Shown: one piece after another, positions 7,908-18,992 of the stretch
Layout: every line of letters begins with the position of its first letter
Position numbering within the stretch: the first letter of the stretch is position 1
NCBI GenBank assembly: GCA_045601425.1
Contig: JAZRZP010000040.1
Coordinates: 87,168 to 151,167, forward strand
Direction: 5' to 3'
Source: UBA1219 sp045601425
Lineage (GTDB): Bacteria; Bacteroidota; Bacteroidia; Bacteroidales; P3
Length of the DNA: 64,000 nucleotides
The notes under the pieces: model-generated
Seen by the model: the letters and a program-made list of their open reading frames with translations, nothing else
The model's database searches: none
What the model was told of the DNA's origin: nothing
Program-made: the position numbers and the translations under genes

Positions 7908-9105
7908 ATTGAAACGTAATGTCGTTGTGCCTTTTCCGCAACGACATTTCTTTTTCGAAAAATATTTTCCGCAAATTGTCAAGTTCCCGTATTTCCGTAT
8001 TTCCGAATGAAAAGTTGTCGGGTTGTGCTATTCCCTGACTTTTACAGAAATCGGCAAGATTTTTCTCCGAGCTTCCGCTCCGGTGTTCCGATTTCAGGAA
8101 CTGGAGTATGCGGAGTCCGTCAACTCGTTCGGTGCAGGATTTTACAAACAGTTCTTCGGTTTTGAAGTTTTTGCGGATAGAGTGCCATAAGTCGTCCGTT
8201 TTCAGTTGCATGCGCAGAAAATCCGACATGGGTGTTTCGCAATCAACGCTGAAAAGACGTGGGAAAAGAGCAAATGTAGCACCGACTTTGATGAATGATT
8301 CACGGCTGTAAAATGGGTACGACAGATCCTGTTCGGCTATGTTTTTCTGTACGGCAGGACCGGTGCCGAAAGGAACACGGAACGATGTACGGCCTTGTGG
8401 AAATACGCATTCGTCGTTGTAAACCGAAATCTTTCCAGTCTTGCACAGTTTCTGCATGAGGTAAAAATCCTCTCCCCCCTGCAATGGTGTTATCCCTCCG
8501 GCCTTATGGTATGCCCATATCGGGAATGCCATTGCCGAGCCCAGAGCCGTAAACGCGTACGGATTGTGTATGAGCAGCATATTCATCATATAGTGACGCA
8601 TGTATATTTCATATCGCAAAAGTCCGCGCTGTTCGGATTCGTTCTGCGGAAGCGGATGAAAATACGGAACCGATATTGCAGAAAGGTTGGACGTTGCATT
8701 AAATTGATCCACAATGCTTTGAAAATAATTCTTGTCGAAAGCCGTATCCCCGTCCATGCTTATTGTTATAGTATTGTCGCAGTGCCTTTCCTGTATTGTG
8801 TCGAAAAGCACTTTGCGGGCATGCCCGACTCCTTGTCGTTTTTCGTCCCAACCATTGCCTTCCGAGCTGCGGTCAATTATGAAATATCTGTCAGAATCAA
8901 GTGTATGCAGGTACTTGATGGATTCCCTGTTGTTGTGGCAAATGAATGTTTTTTCGGGGTTCTGCCAGAAACTTTCAGGCTGGTTTACGCAGAAGAATAC
9001 TTTGAAATTCTTGAAAGTCTGGCTTTCAAGACAGTTTACCAGACTGGCCAAATTCTCCAGTTCGGCCATAATCGGGACGGCTACTGCAATTTGGGAATAC
9101 TTCAT
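7906..9105 (-). CDS. Glycosyltransferase family 2 protein
   Basis: The 399-residue protein opens with the GT-A fold pattern IAVAVPIMAELENLASLVNCL and has a metal and nucleotide-sugar binding DGDTAF motif near residue 119 and a later GGEDFYLM acceptor-side motif near 205. No membrane segments are present. It is isolated: the MFS gene upstream is separated by a terminator, and there are no other sugar-assembly genes nearby. Donor and acceptor cannot be predicted. Confidence 0.85.
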   Translation of the reverse strand: MKYSQIAVAVPIMAELENLASLVNCLESQTFKNFKVFFCVNQPESFWQNPEKTFICHNNRESIKYLHTLDSDRYFIIDRSSEGNGWDEKRQGVGHARKVLFDTIQERHCDNTITISMDGDTAFDKNYFQSIVDQFNATSNLSAISVPYFHPLPQNESEQRGLLRYEIYMRHYMMNMLLIHNPYAFTALGSAMAFPIWAYHKAGGITPLQGGEDFYLMQKLCKTGKISVYNDECVFPQGRTSFRVPFGTGPAVQKNIAEQDLSYPFYSRESFIKVGATFALFPRLFSVDCETPMSDFLRMQLKTDDLWHSIRKNFKTEELFVKSCTERVDGLRILQFLKSEHRSGSSEKNLADFCKSQGIAQPDNFSFGNTEIRELDNLRKIFFEKEMSLRKRHNDITFQ

Positions 9106-9115
9106 TGTCGGATTT

Positions 9116-9156
9116 TAAAAAAAATCCACTTCAGAAGTGAAATTCCGAAGTGGATT
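9116..9156 (-). terminator. Terminator downstream of the MFS gene
   Basis: AATCCACTTC (9123-9132) pairs with GAAGTGGATT (9147-9156). On the minus strand it is followed by a run of T residues. The inner bases CACTTC can alternatively pair with GAAGTG at 9134-9139. Confidence 0.7.
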
Positions 9157-9175
9157 CTGAGTGTTTAAAAATGTT

Positions 9176-10834
9176 TTATTTTTCCTCTTGGGCTTTTTCA
9201 ACAATATTCGGTTGTTCAAGACCATAGCCTTTTTTCTTGTCTACAGCCTTAAGGTAAATAGAAATCAACAATGCTGCTATTCCGAGTGCAGCCAACATTA
9301 CAAGAGCCCACGTGTAATTGAGTTCGTGAGCAGCAGTTCCTGCTTCGTTTGTATTTGTAAGAACCAAACCTATAAGAGCAGGGAACAAACCAAGACCTAT
9401 GTTTTGAATCCAGAATATAGCTGCATAAGCAGAGCCGATGATTTTTTCGTCAACCAGTTTGGGAACGCTAGGCCACAAAGCTGCTGGAACCAAAGAGAAA
9501 GATGCTCCAAGTACTAATATGGTAACGTATGCTACAATCGTGCCTCCAACTGCACTACCTTTAAACATTGGCAGTATAAAGGCAAAAGTAAGGTGGCATA
9601 AAACAAGTAGTATGGAACCAAGCATGAGCATTGTTGCTGCTTTTCCTTTATGGTCAACATAGTTGCCAAGTATAGGAGTGATGGCTACGGCCAACAGCGG
9701 GAATACTGCAAATATTGTTTCAGCAGTACCTCTCATGTAACCCATATAGCAATAGCCAATCAATGCAATTATAGCCAATCCCATCAAGCTAAATTTCATG
9801 CCTTTGTTTTTGGAGAAGTTGCTTGCAAAAGAGCAGATGGCAACAACGAGCATGATTATGTATTGAATTATAGTTACAGATATGGGGAAATTATCAACAT
9901 TTCCTCCCCAATATGTAGAAGGGTCGGCTTCGGTAAGGGTGAGGTTACATTGAAGCATGTTTACAGCATATTTTTGGAACGGGAATATTGCACTGTAATA
10001 AAGTACGCAAAGTAGAGCTACCAACCAAAAACCAAGGCTGGTGAAGATTTTTTTAAGGTCGCTGATTTTGAATGGATCATCTTTTTCTTCTGCTTCACCG
10101 GTTTGGGAATCAAGTTTTTTGTCCATAAAGAAGTAAACAATAAACATGATGAGAGCAATACATAAAAGAACCACTCCAAATTTCACGGCATTGTCTACGT
10201 GTATTTCATTACCCATTTTTGCGAAGAAAGGTGAGAAAATCATACAAGTTGCGACACCCAAACGTGCCAAAGCCATTTCAGAACCCATAGCCAGAGCTGT
10301 TTCACGACCTTTGAACCATTTTACAATGCCACGGCTAACGGTGATACCAGCCATTTCGACACCACATCCAAAAATCATAAAGCCAACAGCAGCAAGTTTT
10401 GCAGAAGCTGGCATGCCACTTACAAATGGAATAATTGTTCCAACGATGGGTATATTGCCATTCCAATTGAGATGATTGTTGAACCAAGCTTCGATGCCAG
10501 TTCCAACAAAAGCATCACTTACAGCATAAAATTTTATAAAACCACCAACAAGCATTACTGCACCAGAAAGTACGGCAGTAAAACGAACTCCCATTTTGTC
10601 AAGAATAATTCCAGCAAAAATGAGGAAAAATACATACACGTTGAGGAATACTTCAGCTCCTTGCATACGACCAAAGGATTCACTGTCCCAACCACGGGTA
10701 TCCTGCATCAAATCCTTGATAGGGGATAAAATATCCATGAAAACATAACTGCAAAACATGGCCAAAGCCAATAGCAACAAGGCAATCCATCTGATGGCTG
10801 CTTTGTCTCTCAATGTTGAAATTTTTTCTGACAT
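9176..10834 (-). CDS. Major facilitator superfamily transporter
   Basis: The 552-residue protein has about twelve hydrophobic segments in two halves, separated by a charged loop near residues 240-265 (DKKLDSQTGEAEEKDD). The first half has the MFS loop pattern GIILDKMGVRFTAVLSG, the second GNYVDHKGKAATMLMLGS, both versions of the G-x-x-x-D-R-x-G signature. The long periplasmic stretch with NNHLNWNGN around residues 118-130 makes it larger than a standard 400-residue MFS protein. Monocistronic by its own promoter-like -7 element and terminator. Substrate unknown. Confidence 0.85.
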   Translation of the reverse strand: MSEKISTLRDKAAIRWIALLLLALAMFCSYVFMDILSPIKDLMQDTRGWDSESFGRMQGAEVFLNVYVFFLIFAGIILDKMGVRFTAVLSGAVMLVGGFIKFYAVSDAFVGTGIEAWFNNHLNWNGNIPIVGTIIPFVSGMPASAKLAAVGFMIFGCGVEMAGITVSRGIVKWFKGRETALAMGSEMALARLGVATCMIFSPFFAKMGNEIHVDNAVKFGVVLLCIALIMFIVYFFMDKKLDSQTGEAEEKDDPFKISDLKKIFTSLGFWLVALLCVLYYSAIFPFQKYAVNMLQCNLTLTEADPSTYWGGNVDNFPISVTIIQYIIMLVVAICSFASNFSKNKGMKFSLMGLAIIALIGYCYMGYMRGTAETIFAVFPLLAVAITPILGNYVDHKGKAATMLMLGSILLVLCHLTFAFILPMFKGSAVGGTIVAYVTILVLGASFSLVPAALWPSVPKLVDEKIIGSAYAAIFWIQNIGLGLFPALIGLVLTNTNEAGTAAHELNYTWALVMLAALGIAALLISIYLKAVDKKKGYGLEQPNIVEKAQEEK

Positions 10835-11133
10835 AATTTATATTGTTTAGTTTAACATTTTTTGTGTTCTATGAAACTACAAAAATACGTTATTTTTGGC
10901 AATAATGGAAATCGCACCATCTTTTTTTATTCGTTGCAGTGGCTATATGGCTGATTATAAAAGAAAAACAAATTTGACAGCAGCAAAATCATCGGACGTT
11001 TTTTTTGTGATTTTTTCCGTGATTTCAGGAGAAATCAAATTTGTAAATTCCATTTTTTTAATCGAAAACAGATTGCAAAACATGGTCTGAAAAAATTTTT
11101 TTTGCCTCTGAAATAAAAAAAATGCCAAAAATT
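10835..11133. other. Divergent AT-rich spacer between MFS gene and atp genes
   Basis: No gene is seen here. A minus-strand -7 element TATTTTTG (10880-10887) could serve the MFS gene, about 45 bases before its ATG, but its -33 element is poor. The rest of the spacer up to the atpH promoter is AT-rich without clear structure. Confidence 0.5.
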
Positions 11134-11164
11134 TTTGGTATTTGAAAAATAAATTGTAACTTTG
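11134..11164 (+). promoter_or_regulatory. Promoter of atpH-atpA-atpG
   Basis: TTTG (11134-11137), 19 bases, then TAACTTTG (11157-11164) followed by C. This predicts a start near 11171 and a leader of about 120 bases before atpH, and shows that the three ATP synthase genes form their own transcription unit. Confidence 0.75.
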
Positions 11165-11293
11165 CAGTTTGAAAGTTTTACGGACAATCTGCGTTTTTGA
11201 CGCGTTTTGTTTAATATAATGTGTTGATATACAGGTTTGTGAATAACTTTCTAAAGTGTAAAAAAGATAAAGGTAACACAAAAACAACAACTT

Positions 11294-11851
11294 GTGGAAA
11301 ACTACAGAATCAATGTAAACTACGCCAAAGCATTATTTTTGCTGGCTACCGATACAAACGAAATAGACACCGTTTGCACCGATATGGAATTTGTGCACAA
11401 GGTTTGCGAAGAAAACCACATACTTAACGTGATTTTCAGCAACCCTACAATGAAGGATTCCAAGAAAATTGCGATAATAAACGAACTTTTTGAAAATGCC
11501 GTAAGCCGTACCTCGATGGCATTTCTTAACTTCGTAGTCCGCAAACACCGTGCAGTAAGTCTCAAGGGAATTTCCGGAGAATACATGAAACAGTACCGTA
11601 AATACAAAGGTATAGTAGTTTCGGAACTCCGTACAGCCACAGATGTTGATGACGCAACAAAGGCAGCACTCACGAAAATCCTTGAAGACTACACACACAA
11701 GAAAGTACAGCTCAACACAGTTACCGACAGCAACATGATAGGCGGTTTCTGCGTAGAGTTCGACAACAACATGTACGACGCACGCATCCGTGCACAGATT
11801 GAAAAACTGCGCAAGGAATTCAGCGTAAACAAATACGAGAAAGCAATTTAA
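11294..11851 (+). CDS. atpH: F-type ATP synthase subunit delta
   Basis: The 185-residue protein matches the delta/OSCP subunit: N-terminal helical domain beginning INVNYAKALFLLA, and the C-terminal signature VTDSNMIGGFCVEFDNNMYDARIRAQIEKLRKEF. It joins the peripheral stalk to the alpha3-beta3 head. The start is GTG at 11294 since no ATG lies in frame upstream of the conserved YAKAL block and the alternative would remove it. It is directly followed by atpA and atpG, but genes for subunits a, b, c, beta and epsilon are not here. Confidence 0.93.
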   Translation: MENYRINVNYAKALFLLATDTNEIDTVCTDMEFVHKVCEENHILNVIFSNPTMKDSKKIAIINELFENAVSRTSMAFLNFVVRKHRAVSLKGISGEYMKQYRKYKGIVVSELRTATDVDDATKAALTKILEDYTHKKVQLNTVTDSNMIGGFCVEFDNNMYDARIRAQIEKLRKEFSVNKYEKAI

Positions 11852-11877
11852 TGAGTAACTTCTTAATATAAAGATAG

Positions 11878-13458
<1,581 letters not shown>

Positions 13459-13493
13459 ACGAATGTCAATAAGTAAGTAGTAACGTAAATATA

Positions 13494-14363
13494 ATGGCAA
13501 ATTTAAAGGAAGTTCGTACACGTATTGCTTCGGTAAGTTCCACACAACAGATTACCTCGGCCATGAAGATGGTGTCGGCAGCAAAATTCCGCCGTGCACA
13601 GAATTCGATTCTGGCAATGAGACCATACGATCAGAAATTGTCAGAAATCATAAAGGACATCAACGTTGAGGACGGTGTGGATACACCTTACCATGTAGTG
13701 CGTGAAGCAGAAAAGGTCTTGCTTGTCGTTGTAACCTCCAACAAAGGACTGTGCGGTGCGTTCAACTCCAACGTCGTAAAGGAAGCCAACCAGCGTCTTG
13801 AATATTACGACGGACAGAAAGGCGTTGAACTCAGCATGATAACCATAGGCAAGCGTGCAACTGAGATTTTCGGCAAGCGTGCAGGTTTGGTAAAGGAATC
13901 TTACGATGAACTTTTGGACAAACCGACTTTTGACAATGTCGCCGAATTGGCTGAGAAAATCATGAGCCGTTTCTGCAATAAAGAATACGATCGCATTGAA
14001 CTGATTTACAACAAATTCAAGAACTCGCTGACTCAGATACCTTCGGTTGAACAATTCCTGCCCATTGTGCCGAAAGCCAATGATTGTGAACAGAAAGTTC
14101 AGAACGATTACATCTTCGAGCCGAGCAAGGTTGAAATCTTGAAGGAAATGATACCCCTTTCACTGCGTTCACAATTCTACAGAGTGATTCTTGATTCGTT
14201 GGCAGCTGAACATGGTGCTCGTATGACGGCCATGCAGAAAGCTACGGACAACGCGGCCGAATTGCTCAAAGAACTCAAGCTTACTTACAACAAAGCACGT
14301 CAGAGCGCCATCACCAACGAAATTATCGAAATCGTTAGCGGTGCAGAAGCTCTCAATGGATGA
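13494..14363 (+). CDS. atpG: F-type ATP synthase subunit gamma
   Basis: A 289-residue central-stalk subunit. The N-terminal coiled-coil begins LKEVRTRIASVSSTQQITSAMKMV, the Rossmann-like middle contains TSNKGLCGAFNSN, and the C-terminal helix has EHGARMTAMQKATDNA and ends near IVSGAEAL, all hallmarks of the family. Last gene of the atpHAG unit; a terminator follows 27 bases after the stop. Confidence 0.97.
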   Translation: MANLKEVRTRIASVSSTQQITSAMKMVSAAKFRRAQNSILAMRPYDQKLSEIIKDINVEDGVDTPYHVVREAEKVLLVVVTSNKGLCGAFNSNVVKEANQRLEYYDGQKGVELSMITIGKRATEIFGKRAGLVKESYDELLDKPTFDNVAELAEKIMSRFCNKEYDRIELIYNKFKNSLTQIPSVEQFLPIVPKANDCEQKVQNDYIFEPSKVEILKEMIPLSLRSQFYRVILDSLAAEHGARMTAMQKATDNAAELLKELKLTYNKARQSAITNEIIEIVSGAEALNG

Positions 14364-14390
14364 TGATTTTTCCCAAAATCCGAAATATGA

Positions 14391-14422
14391 AGAGAAGACC
14401 CGGAAGAGTCTTCTCTTTTTTA
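14391..14422 (+). terminator. Terminator of atpHAG
   Basis: AGAGAAGAC (14391-14399), 8-base loop, GTCTTCTCT (14408-14416), followed by six T residues. Confidence 0.85.
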
Positions 14423-14481
14423 TTAACAACCGGCTGTAGTTTATTTTTTTCTGTGTTGCCTGAAATATTTGAAAAAAAACG

Positions 14482-14489
14482 TATTTTTG
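14482..14489 (+). promoter_or_regulatory. -7 element for SAM hydrolase gene
   Basis: TATTTTTG followed by C, 50 bases before the ATG at 14540. The -33 region is poor (GTTG with a 23-base gap). Confidence 0.45.
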
Positions 14490-14539
14490 CAAAAGTTTTC
14501 AACGGAATCTGAAAGTATAAAAAATTGAAATACATATAG

Positions 14540-15337
14540 ATGGGACAAATCGTAACATTGACGACAGATTGGGGGTACAGCGATTTTTTTATCGGAAAGG
14601 TGAAAGGTCGTCTGTCTTCTCTCATACCTGATGTTCAGGTGGTTGACATAACTCACGGAATAAGGGACTACAACCTTATGGACACAGCTTTCATTGTTGC
14701 CAATACGTGTTTCGATTTTCCGGAAGGGACAATTCATATAATAGACGTATGTTCCACCGAGACGCCAACGAATCCGTTTGTGATTGTTGAGTGTGAAGGA
14801 CAGTATTTTATATGTGCCGACAACGGCGTTCCGTCGATTGTAGTCGGCGACAGGGATTATAATTCGGTACAAATCACCTATATGCAGGATTCGAATTTTT
14901 TCACTTTTGCGGCATACAATCTGTTTTGCTACATTGCACAAGAGCTGGCAGCGGGAACTCCGGTATCGGAATTGGGCTCAGAACGGGAGAGACTCAACAG
15001 AGCCAGAACTCCGCTCTATGTATATTCCGAAAACACCTTGCATCTTGTGGTAATTTACATAGATGCGTATGGCAACGGCTACCTGAACATAAAATACGAT
15101 GAATTCGAGAGAATCCGTGCGGGGAGGGATTTTTACATCACCATGGCCGGTCAGCCACGTTCCAAAATGAGAGTTTCGCGTTCTTATGCAGACAGCTATC
15201 TTGATGCCGGTTCTACCGGTATCATTCTCACCGTTTCGGCAACCGGTCATCTGCAACTAGCAATGAGTAACAATCCTGCATCAAAAATGCTTGATCTTGC
15301 CGTTACCAACAATACAATCTTTATCGATTTTGCTTGA
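14540..15337 (+). CDS. S-adenosyl-L-methionine hydrolase (adenosine-forming), DUF62 family
   Basis: The 265-residue protein belongs to the SAM hydrolase/fluorinase family: N-terminal VTLTTDWGYSDFFIGKVKG, VVDITHGIRDYNLMDTAF, and a C-terminal barrel domain. Family members convert SAM and water to adenosine and methionine. The halogenase-specific 23-residue loop of true fluorinases is not apparent, and the usual glycine-rich DPGVG motif is replaced by DVCSTETP, as I recall in other Bacteroidota members. Stands alone after the atp terminator and convergent with the DUF4932 gene. Confidence 0.85.
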   Translation: MGQIVTLTTDWGYSDFFIGKVKGRLSSLIPDVQVVDITHGIRDYNLMDTAFIVANTCFDFPEGTIHIIDVCSTETPTNPFVIVECEGQYFICADNGVPSIVVGDRDYNSVQITYMQDSNFFTFAAYNLFCYIAQELAAGTPVSELGSERERLNRARTPLYVYSENTLHLVVIYIDAYGNGYLNIKYDEFERIRAGRDFYITMAGQPRSKMRVSRSYADSYLDAGSTGIILTVSATGHLQLAMSNNPASKMLDLAVTNNTIFIDFA

Positions 15338-15472
15338 AAAAGCCTCTGACGGATATTCTTTTCCGGACAGAAAGCCGGTTCTACATTCGTTTTTTTATCT
15401 TGAGATTCAATTATGCGAATCCTTTGCAATAAAAAGAGAACTGTGGAAATGCCCGTTGGAATTTTCAAGTTG

Positions 15473-16528
15473 TCACTGTTGCAAATCTTCTATCAGAACC
15501 GGAAAATAATCTCCCAAAGTCGGGTATTTAGACCTGTTGTCGCAGTATTTCAGAAGAGAATTGAACACGGGTTCTACAAGCGGGAAGCCCTGCATTTTTT
15601 CATTTTCAATAAGCTTGCTGTTGTAGAATTTAGGCAGTTTTTCCTTTATGTAAACTATGGTTGAGGCTCTTACGAGAGTTTCGTACATCATGATTTGTGG
15701 AGAGGTGTATGCTGTGTGCGAAAGTGCTTCACGGTTTTCTTCGTAAACTTTTCCGGCGATGTCCGACAGCCTGTCCCAGTATTTGTTGACGAGCGGATTG
15801 CAGTACGGGTGGCAAAATTCGTGTATCACGATTATCAGGTCGGTCCATTTCCAGACACCGTAAACGGGATTTATTACCGTTGTGCCGTCGGTAAGTTCCC
15901 AAGAAAGGCCGTAGTTCTGAAGTCCGGTGAGCAGACACACGAATATTCCCGTTTGAAGTTTTGGTTTTCTGTAAAAGAATTTTTCATACCACGACAAATC
16001 TACCATGTTGTAGCTTTTCTGTTCTTTTTCCAGATATTTACGGCGTACCGGTTCCGTGCTTTTGTACCATTCGTGGAATCCGGTTTCGGTGTAAAAATCG
16101 TTAAGTGATTTGAGGAACGTTTTCTTGCCGGACTGTGGCCATCGTTCAAAAGAACTGTCGGAACCGTCGCGTATACTTTCGTCGAAATCCAGAGGGTGTT
16201 TTCTGCTTCCGGTGAATTTGAGATGTACCGCATAAGCCACAACGGCATCGTAGACAACATTGTCGGATTGGCGTATCTGCCGGTAAAGCCGTACAGCCTC
16301 GTGGTCTGCGTATTTGCTGAAATACTGGTCGGCTTGTGCCGCGTATGCTGAATCAACACAGACGTTGTACTCACGATTTTCGCTGAGACGGGCTATCATG
16401 GCCATCAGGTCGACACGTTCGTCAAAACTTGCCTTTATGGTGTCTTGCGCCATTGTGCTGCCTGCAAGGCACAGCACAAGCAGGAAAAAAAGCGTGAGTG
16501 GTTTCTTGATGTTTTTGGAGAGCAGCAT
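15473..16528 (-). CDS. DUF4932 protein, putative secreted zinc metalloprotease
   Basis: The 351-residue product has a signal peptide (MLLSKNIKKPLTLFFLLVLC, cleavage after about residue 27, TMAQ). It carries the DUF4932-like pattern: RVDLMAMIARLSENREYN near the start, and HEFCHPYCNP near residue 237, an HExxH-type zinc-binding motif (HEFCH). A downstream Glu for the third zinc ligand is plausible in MYETLVRAS. It lies 21 bases after the beta-lactamase gene on the same strand, so both are likely made together and exported. Substrate unknown. Confidence 0.75.
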   Translation of the reverse strand: MLLSKNIKKPLTLFFLLVLCLAGSTMAQDTIKASFDERVDLMAMIARLSENREYNVCVDSAYAAQADQYFSKYADHEAVRLYRQIRQSDNVVYDAVVAYAVHLKFTGSRKHPLDFDESIRDGSDSSFERWPQSGKKTFLKSLNDFYTETGFHEWYKSTEPVRRKYLEKEQKSYNMVDLSWYEKFFYRKPKLQTGIFVCLLTGLQNYGLSWELTDGTTVINPVYGVWKWTDLIIVIHEFCHPYCNPLVNKYWDRLSDIAGKVYEENREALSHTAYTSPQIMMYETLVRASTIVYIKEKLPKFYNSKLIENEKMQGFPLVEPVFNSLLKYCDNRSKYPTLGDYFPVLIEDLQQ

Positions 16529-16549
16529 GTTATTGTGTCGTTTTTCCGA

Positions 16550-17449
16550 TTAGTAGAAATATTCGAAACATTTCTGAGCCATGGTGGCTATGAGTTCTTC
16601 ACAACGTGCCATGCTGCACTGGGCGTCCTTTATGAATACTGCCAGACAGAAATGTCTTCCGTTGGGGAGAATGACACAGGCCACGTCGTTTACTGCCATA
16701 ATGTTGCCGTTGGCGGTAACTGGGCCGGTTCCGGTTTTGTGGACTATGGTTGCGTAGTCGTGGATGTATTTGGGTATTCTGTTTTCGCCGGTATTGCAAT
16801 TGGCCATGAAATTCCAGACAATTCGGAAGTTTTCATCGTTGCGTTTTTGGAAGAAATACTCAGACAGTTTCACGGCCGACACTGGGTTTGACCAATTGTC
16901 GTAGCATAGTGTGGGGTCGTTGTGCATCATTCTTTCGTCGGCAATGATGGAGCAGGCACCATCGGCAATGCCGTTGATGTGATTTTCCGTGTACTCGGTA
17001 CCGAGTACTCTGTCGAACAGTATGTTGCTGGCATTGTTGTCGCTTTGTACGAGTGAATATTCAAGGAGTTTGTCGATGGAAATTTTGCCACCGTTTTCGT
17101 AGAATTCCAACATCGGGCTCCATGTGTCTTTCATGAGTTCTTCGGGTTCTATCTGTATGGTCGAGAATATTGGAATTCCTGTTTCATTCAGCCTGTTGCA
17201 GATGGCCATTGCCTGATAAAACTTGACTACGCTCATCATTGGGAAATGACGGTTGTTGTGTGTTTCGAAAGTTTCTCCCTCTATTGAAAAAGCTACCCCA
17301 ACTTCTGCCGGAAAAGTGTCGGACAATAGTGTGAGTTGGTCTACAAGCTGTTCTGCGTAAAAAATATTCTTGCTTTGCGAGTTTGCGCTCATGTTTGCCT
17401 GTAAAAACAATATTACAACGGCAACCAAAAGTGTTTTTAACTTGTTCAT
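16550..17449 (-). CDS. bla: Class A beta-lactamase (Bacteroides/PER-like subclass A2)
   Basis: The 299-residue protein has a signal peptide (MNKLKTLLVAVVILFLQANM). All active-site motifs are present: S-x-x-K as SVVK in FPMMSVVKF, S-D-N in VQSDNNAS, the omega-loop Glu in ADERMMHND followed by YDNWSNP, and KTG in VHKTGTGP. The long omega region is like the PER and CfxA group of Bacteroidota, which act on cephalosporins; the exact spectrum cannot be read from sequence. ATG at 17449 starts the signal peptide; an upstream in-frame start would add 19 unlikely residues. Followed by the DUF4932 gene. Confidence 0.92.
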   Translation of the reverse strand: MNKLKTLLVAVVILFLQANMSANSQSKNIFYAEQLVDQLTLLSDTFPAEVGVAFSIEGETFETHNNRHFPMMSVVKFYQAMAICNRLNETGIPIFSTIQIEPEELMKDTWSPMLEFYENGGKISIDKLLEYSLVQSDNNASNILFDRVLGTEYTENHINGIADGACSIIADERMMHNDPTLCYDNWSNPVSAVKLSEYFFQKRNDENFRIVWNFMANCNTGENRIPKYIHDYATIVHKTGTGPVTANGNIMAVNDVACVILPNGRHFCLAVFIKDAQCSMARCEELIATMAQKCFEYFY

Positions 17450-17522
17450 CGTGTTTTTATCTTTGTTCTTTATGGTTAAGAGCCTGTCGTTCAAGACCGG
17501 CCGCATGCTTTACATTGGTTTG

Positions 17523-17530
17523 CAAAAATA
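17523..17530 (-). promoter_or_regulatory. -7 element for beta-lactamase gene
   Basis: TATTTTTG followed by C on the minus strand, 73 bases before the ATG. A weak -33 region (TTTCG, near 17552-17556) lies at a suitable distance. Confidence 0.5.
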
Positions 17531-17568
17531 CAATTTTTTTTTGGAAAATCCCGAAAAAAATTACATTG

Positions 17569-18369
17569 TCAGTGATAATCAGAGTCTTTCCACTCTAATC
17601 TAGCGGTTTGAGGGACAAAATAATCGCCGATTCCGAAGTCGATACCAGCTTTATGAGCCTGAGAATGTTGGAATTTGCGGAGTATGCGGTACTGTTTCCC
17701 GTTTTTGATGAAAAAGGCTCCTGTCTGGTGGAAACGGAAGGGTACATTCTTTTCCATGCACTGTCTCCGCAAGTCCAGAATCCAGTCGTAGTCGCACGGA
17801 CGTGCACCGGCACCGGATTCTCCTCCAACCGACACCTCTTCTATTGTTTCATCGAGGTATGGAGATATGTCCACATGTCCTATCATAGGGGAAACTATGA
17901 TACTCTTGTGCTTTACGGGAACGGTTCTGAAAACAGGAAGCCGGTAGTCTGCCATTTCCTGATTTTCCACCGTACAGCCTACAAGCACGTTGGGATAACC
18001 GTCGCCCCAGTCGTCGGGAATGCAGCCCATGAAGCGGTCGATGCGTTTGGTGAAAAAATAGAACCACAAATCGCTGCGTTCCTTCATCATCTGCCAGCAT
18101 TCGGGACGCCAAGCGTCGGCATCCTTGAGCAGGAAATCGGAAGTGAAGCATGTGAACACGATTTTTCCGGATTCTATCTTCCACGATTTGTCACGCTTGT
18201 GCCTGAGCGGGAGGTCGAAAGCTGCAGTCTTGCGGCAAAGACTGCTCGCAATCTCGCTGCCGTACATCTCGTCCTGCCGGTACACATAGCAGAACCTGCA
18301 CCCCGGACTTATCTTGGTGCAGCCGTGCCACGGGTTCCAATCGGCATATATTTCACGTTTTTCCGGCAT
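17569..18369 (-). CDS. DUF5131 (phage Gp37/Gp68-like) radical-SAM-type protein
   Basis: The 266-residue product begins MPEKREIYADWNPWHGCTKISPGC and carries the cysteine cluster C-x7-C-x2-C (GCTKISPGCRFCY), the binding pattern for a 4Fe-4S cluster in this radical-SAM-related family. Further family blocks are VFTCFTSDFLL, FYFFTKRIDRF and VSVGGESG. Found in phages and bacteria; the reaction is unknown. ATG at 18369 lies 5 bases after the CAT-like gene stop, so the gene belongs to the same operon. Confidence 0.85.
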   Translation of the reverse strand: MPEKREIYADWNPWHGCTKISPGCRFCYVYRQDEMYGSEIASSLCRKTAAFDLPLRHKRDKSWKIESGKIVFTCFTSDFLLKDADAWRPECWQMMKERSDLWFYFFTKRIDRFMGCIPDDWGDGYPNVLVGCTVENQEMADYRLPVFRTVPVKHKSIIVSPMIGHVDISPYLDETIEEVSVGGESGAGARPCDYDWILDLRRQCMEKNVPFRFHQTGAFFIKNGKQYRILRKFQHSQAHKAGIDFGIGDYFVPQTARLEWKDSDYH

Positions 18370-18374
18370 TCTTA

Positions 18375-18992
18375 TCAGAATCTGTTCATTTCTTTCTGCA
18401 GCAGCGCCAGAAATTCCGTTCCCTGTCCGCCGTCCATCTGCACATGATGGTACTGCAGCGAGACAGGTAGTTCGGTTCGGAACCAGCCCTTGCGGTACTT
18501 CCCCCACATCACCATGGGATTGACGAACTTGTCGGTATACTGGTTGATGATGCAGTCCAGTTCGGTCTTCACCAATGCCGACGTGCCGACAATCATGTGG
18601 TCATCCAGAAACACGCTCTTGCAGCTTTCGGCGGTTTCGCGGGTGAGGCGAAGATACGCTTCGTTGAAGGCTTCCGGATTTTCGTTGAAGGCTATGTCGC
18701 ACGAACTGATGCCGCCCTTGCGGTTGTTTACAATCACGTTGATGGCCAGGCGGTCGTAACGGTAGAGTTTGCCGTGTTCCGGCAAAAGAAAAAATTCGTC
18801 AATCTGAGTGGCAGCCTTGCAGATGCACCAGCACATGAGCATGTTGAACTTCCAGCCTTTTTTTTCGGCCGTTTTGCGGATGCGGGTAACATCGAAGGTT
18901 TTGGTGAGATGAACCATGGGCATGGGCGAGGTCATCCACAGTTCGAAAGCCTGTGCACGCGTGGTTTCCCGAGGATCTACTTCCTGTTTCAT
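18375..18992 (-). CDS. Chloramphenicol acetyltransferase-like protein (CatA family)
   Basis: The 205-residue protein has the trimeric CAT fold pattern and the catalytic motif YHHVQMDGGQ near residues 184-193 (HHxxxDG). It is a little shorter than type A CAT (about 213-219) and starts with QAFELWMTSPMPMVHLTKTFDVT rather than the usual R-x-x-x-F block, so it may acetylate a substrate other than chloramphenicol. Its start codon overlaps the stop of the TfoX-N gene by four bases (ATGA). Confidence 0.88.
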   Translation of the reverse strand: MKQEVDPRETTRAQAFELWMTSPMPMVHLTKTFDVTRIRKTAEKKGWKFNMLMCWCICKAATQIDEFFLLPEHGKLYRYDRLAINVIVNNRKGGISSCDIAFNENPEAFNEAYLRLTRETAESCKSVFLDDHMIVGTSALVKTELDCIINQYTDKFVNPMVMWGKYRKGWFRTELPVSLQYHHVQMDGGQGTEFLALLQKEMNRF

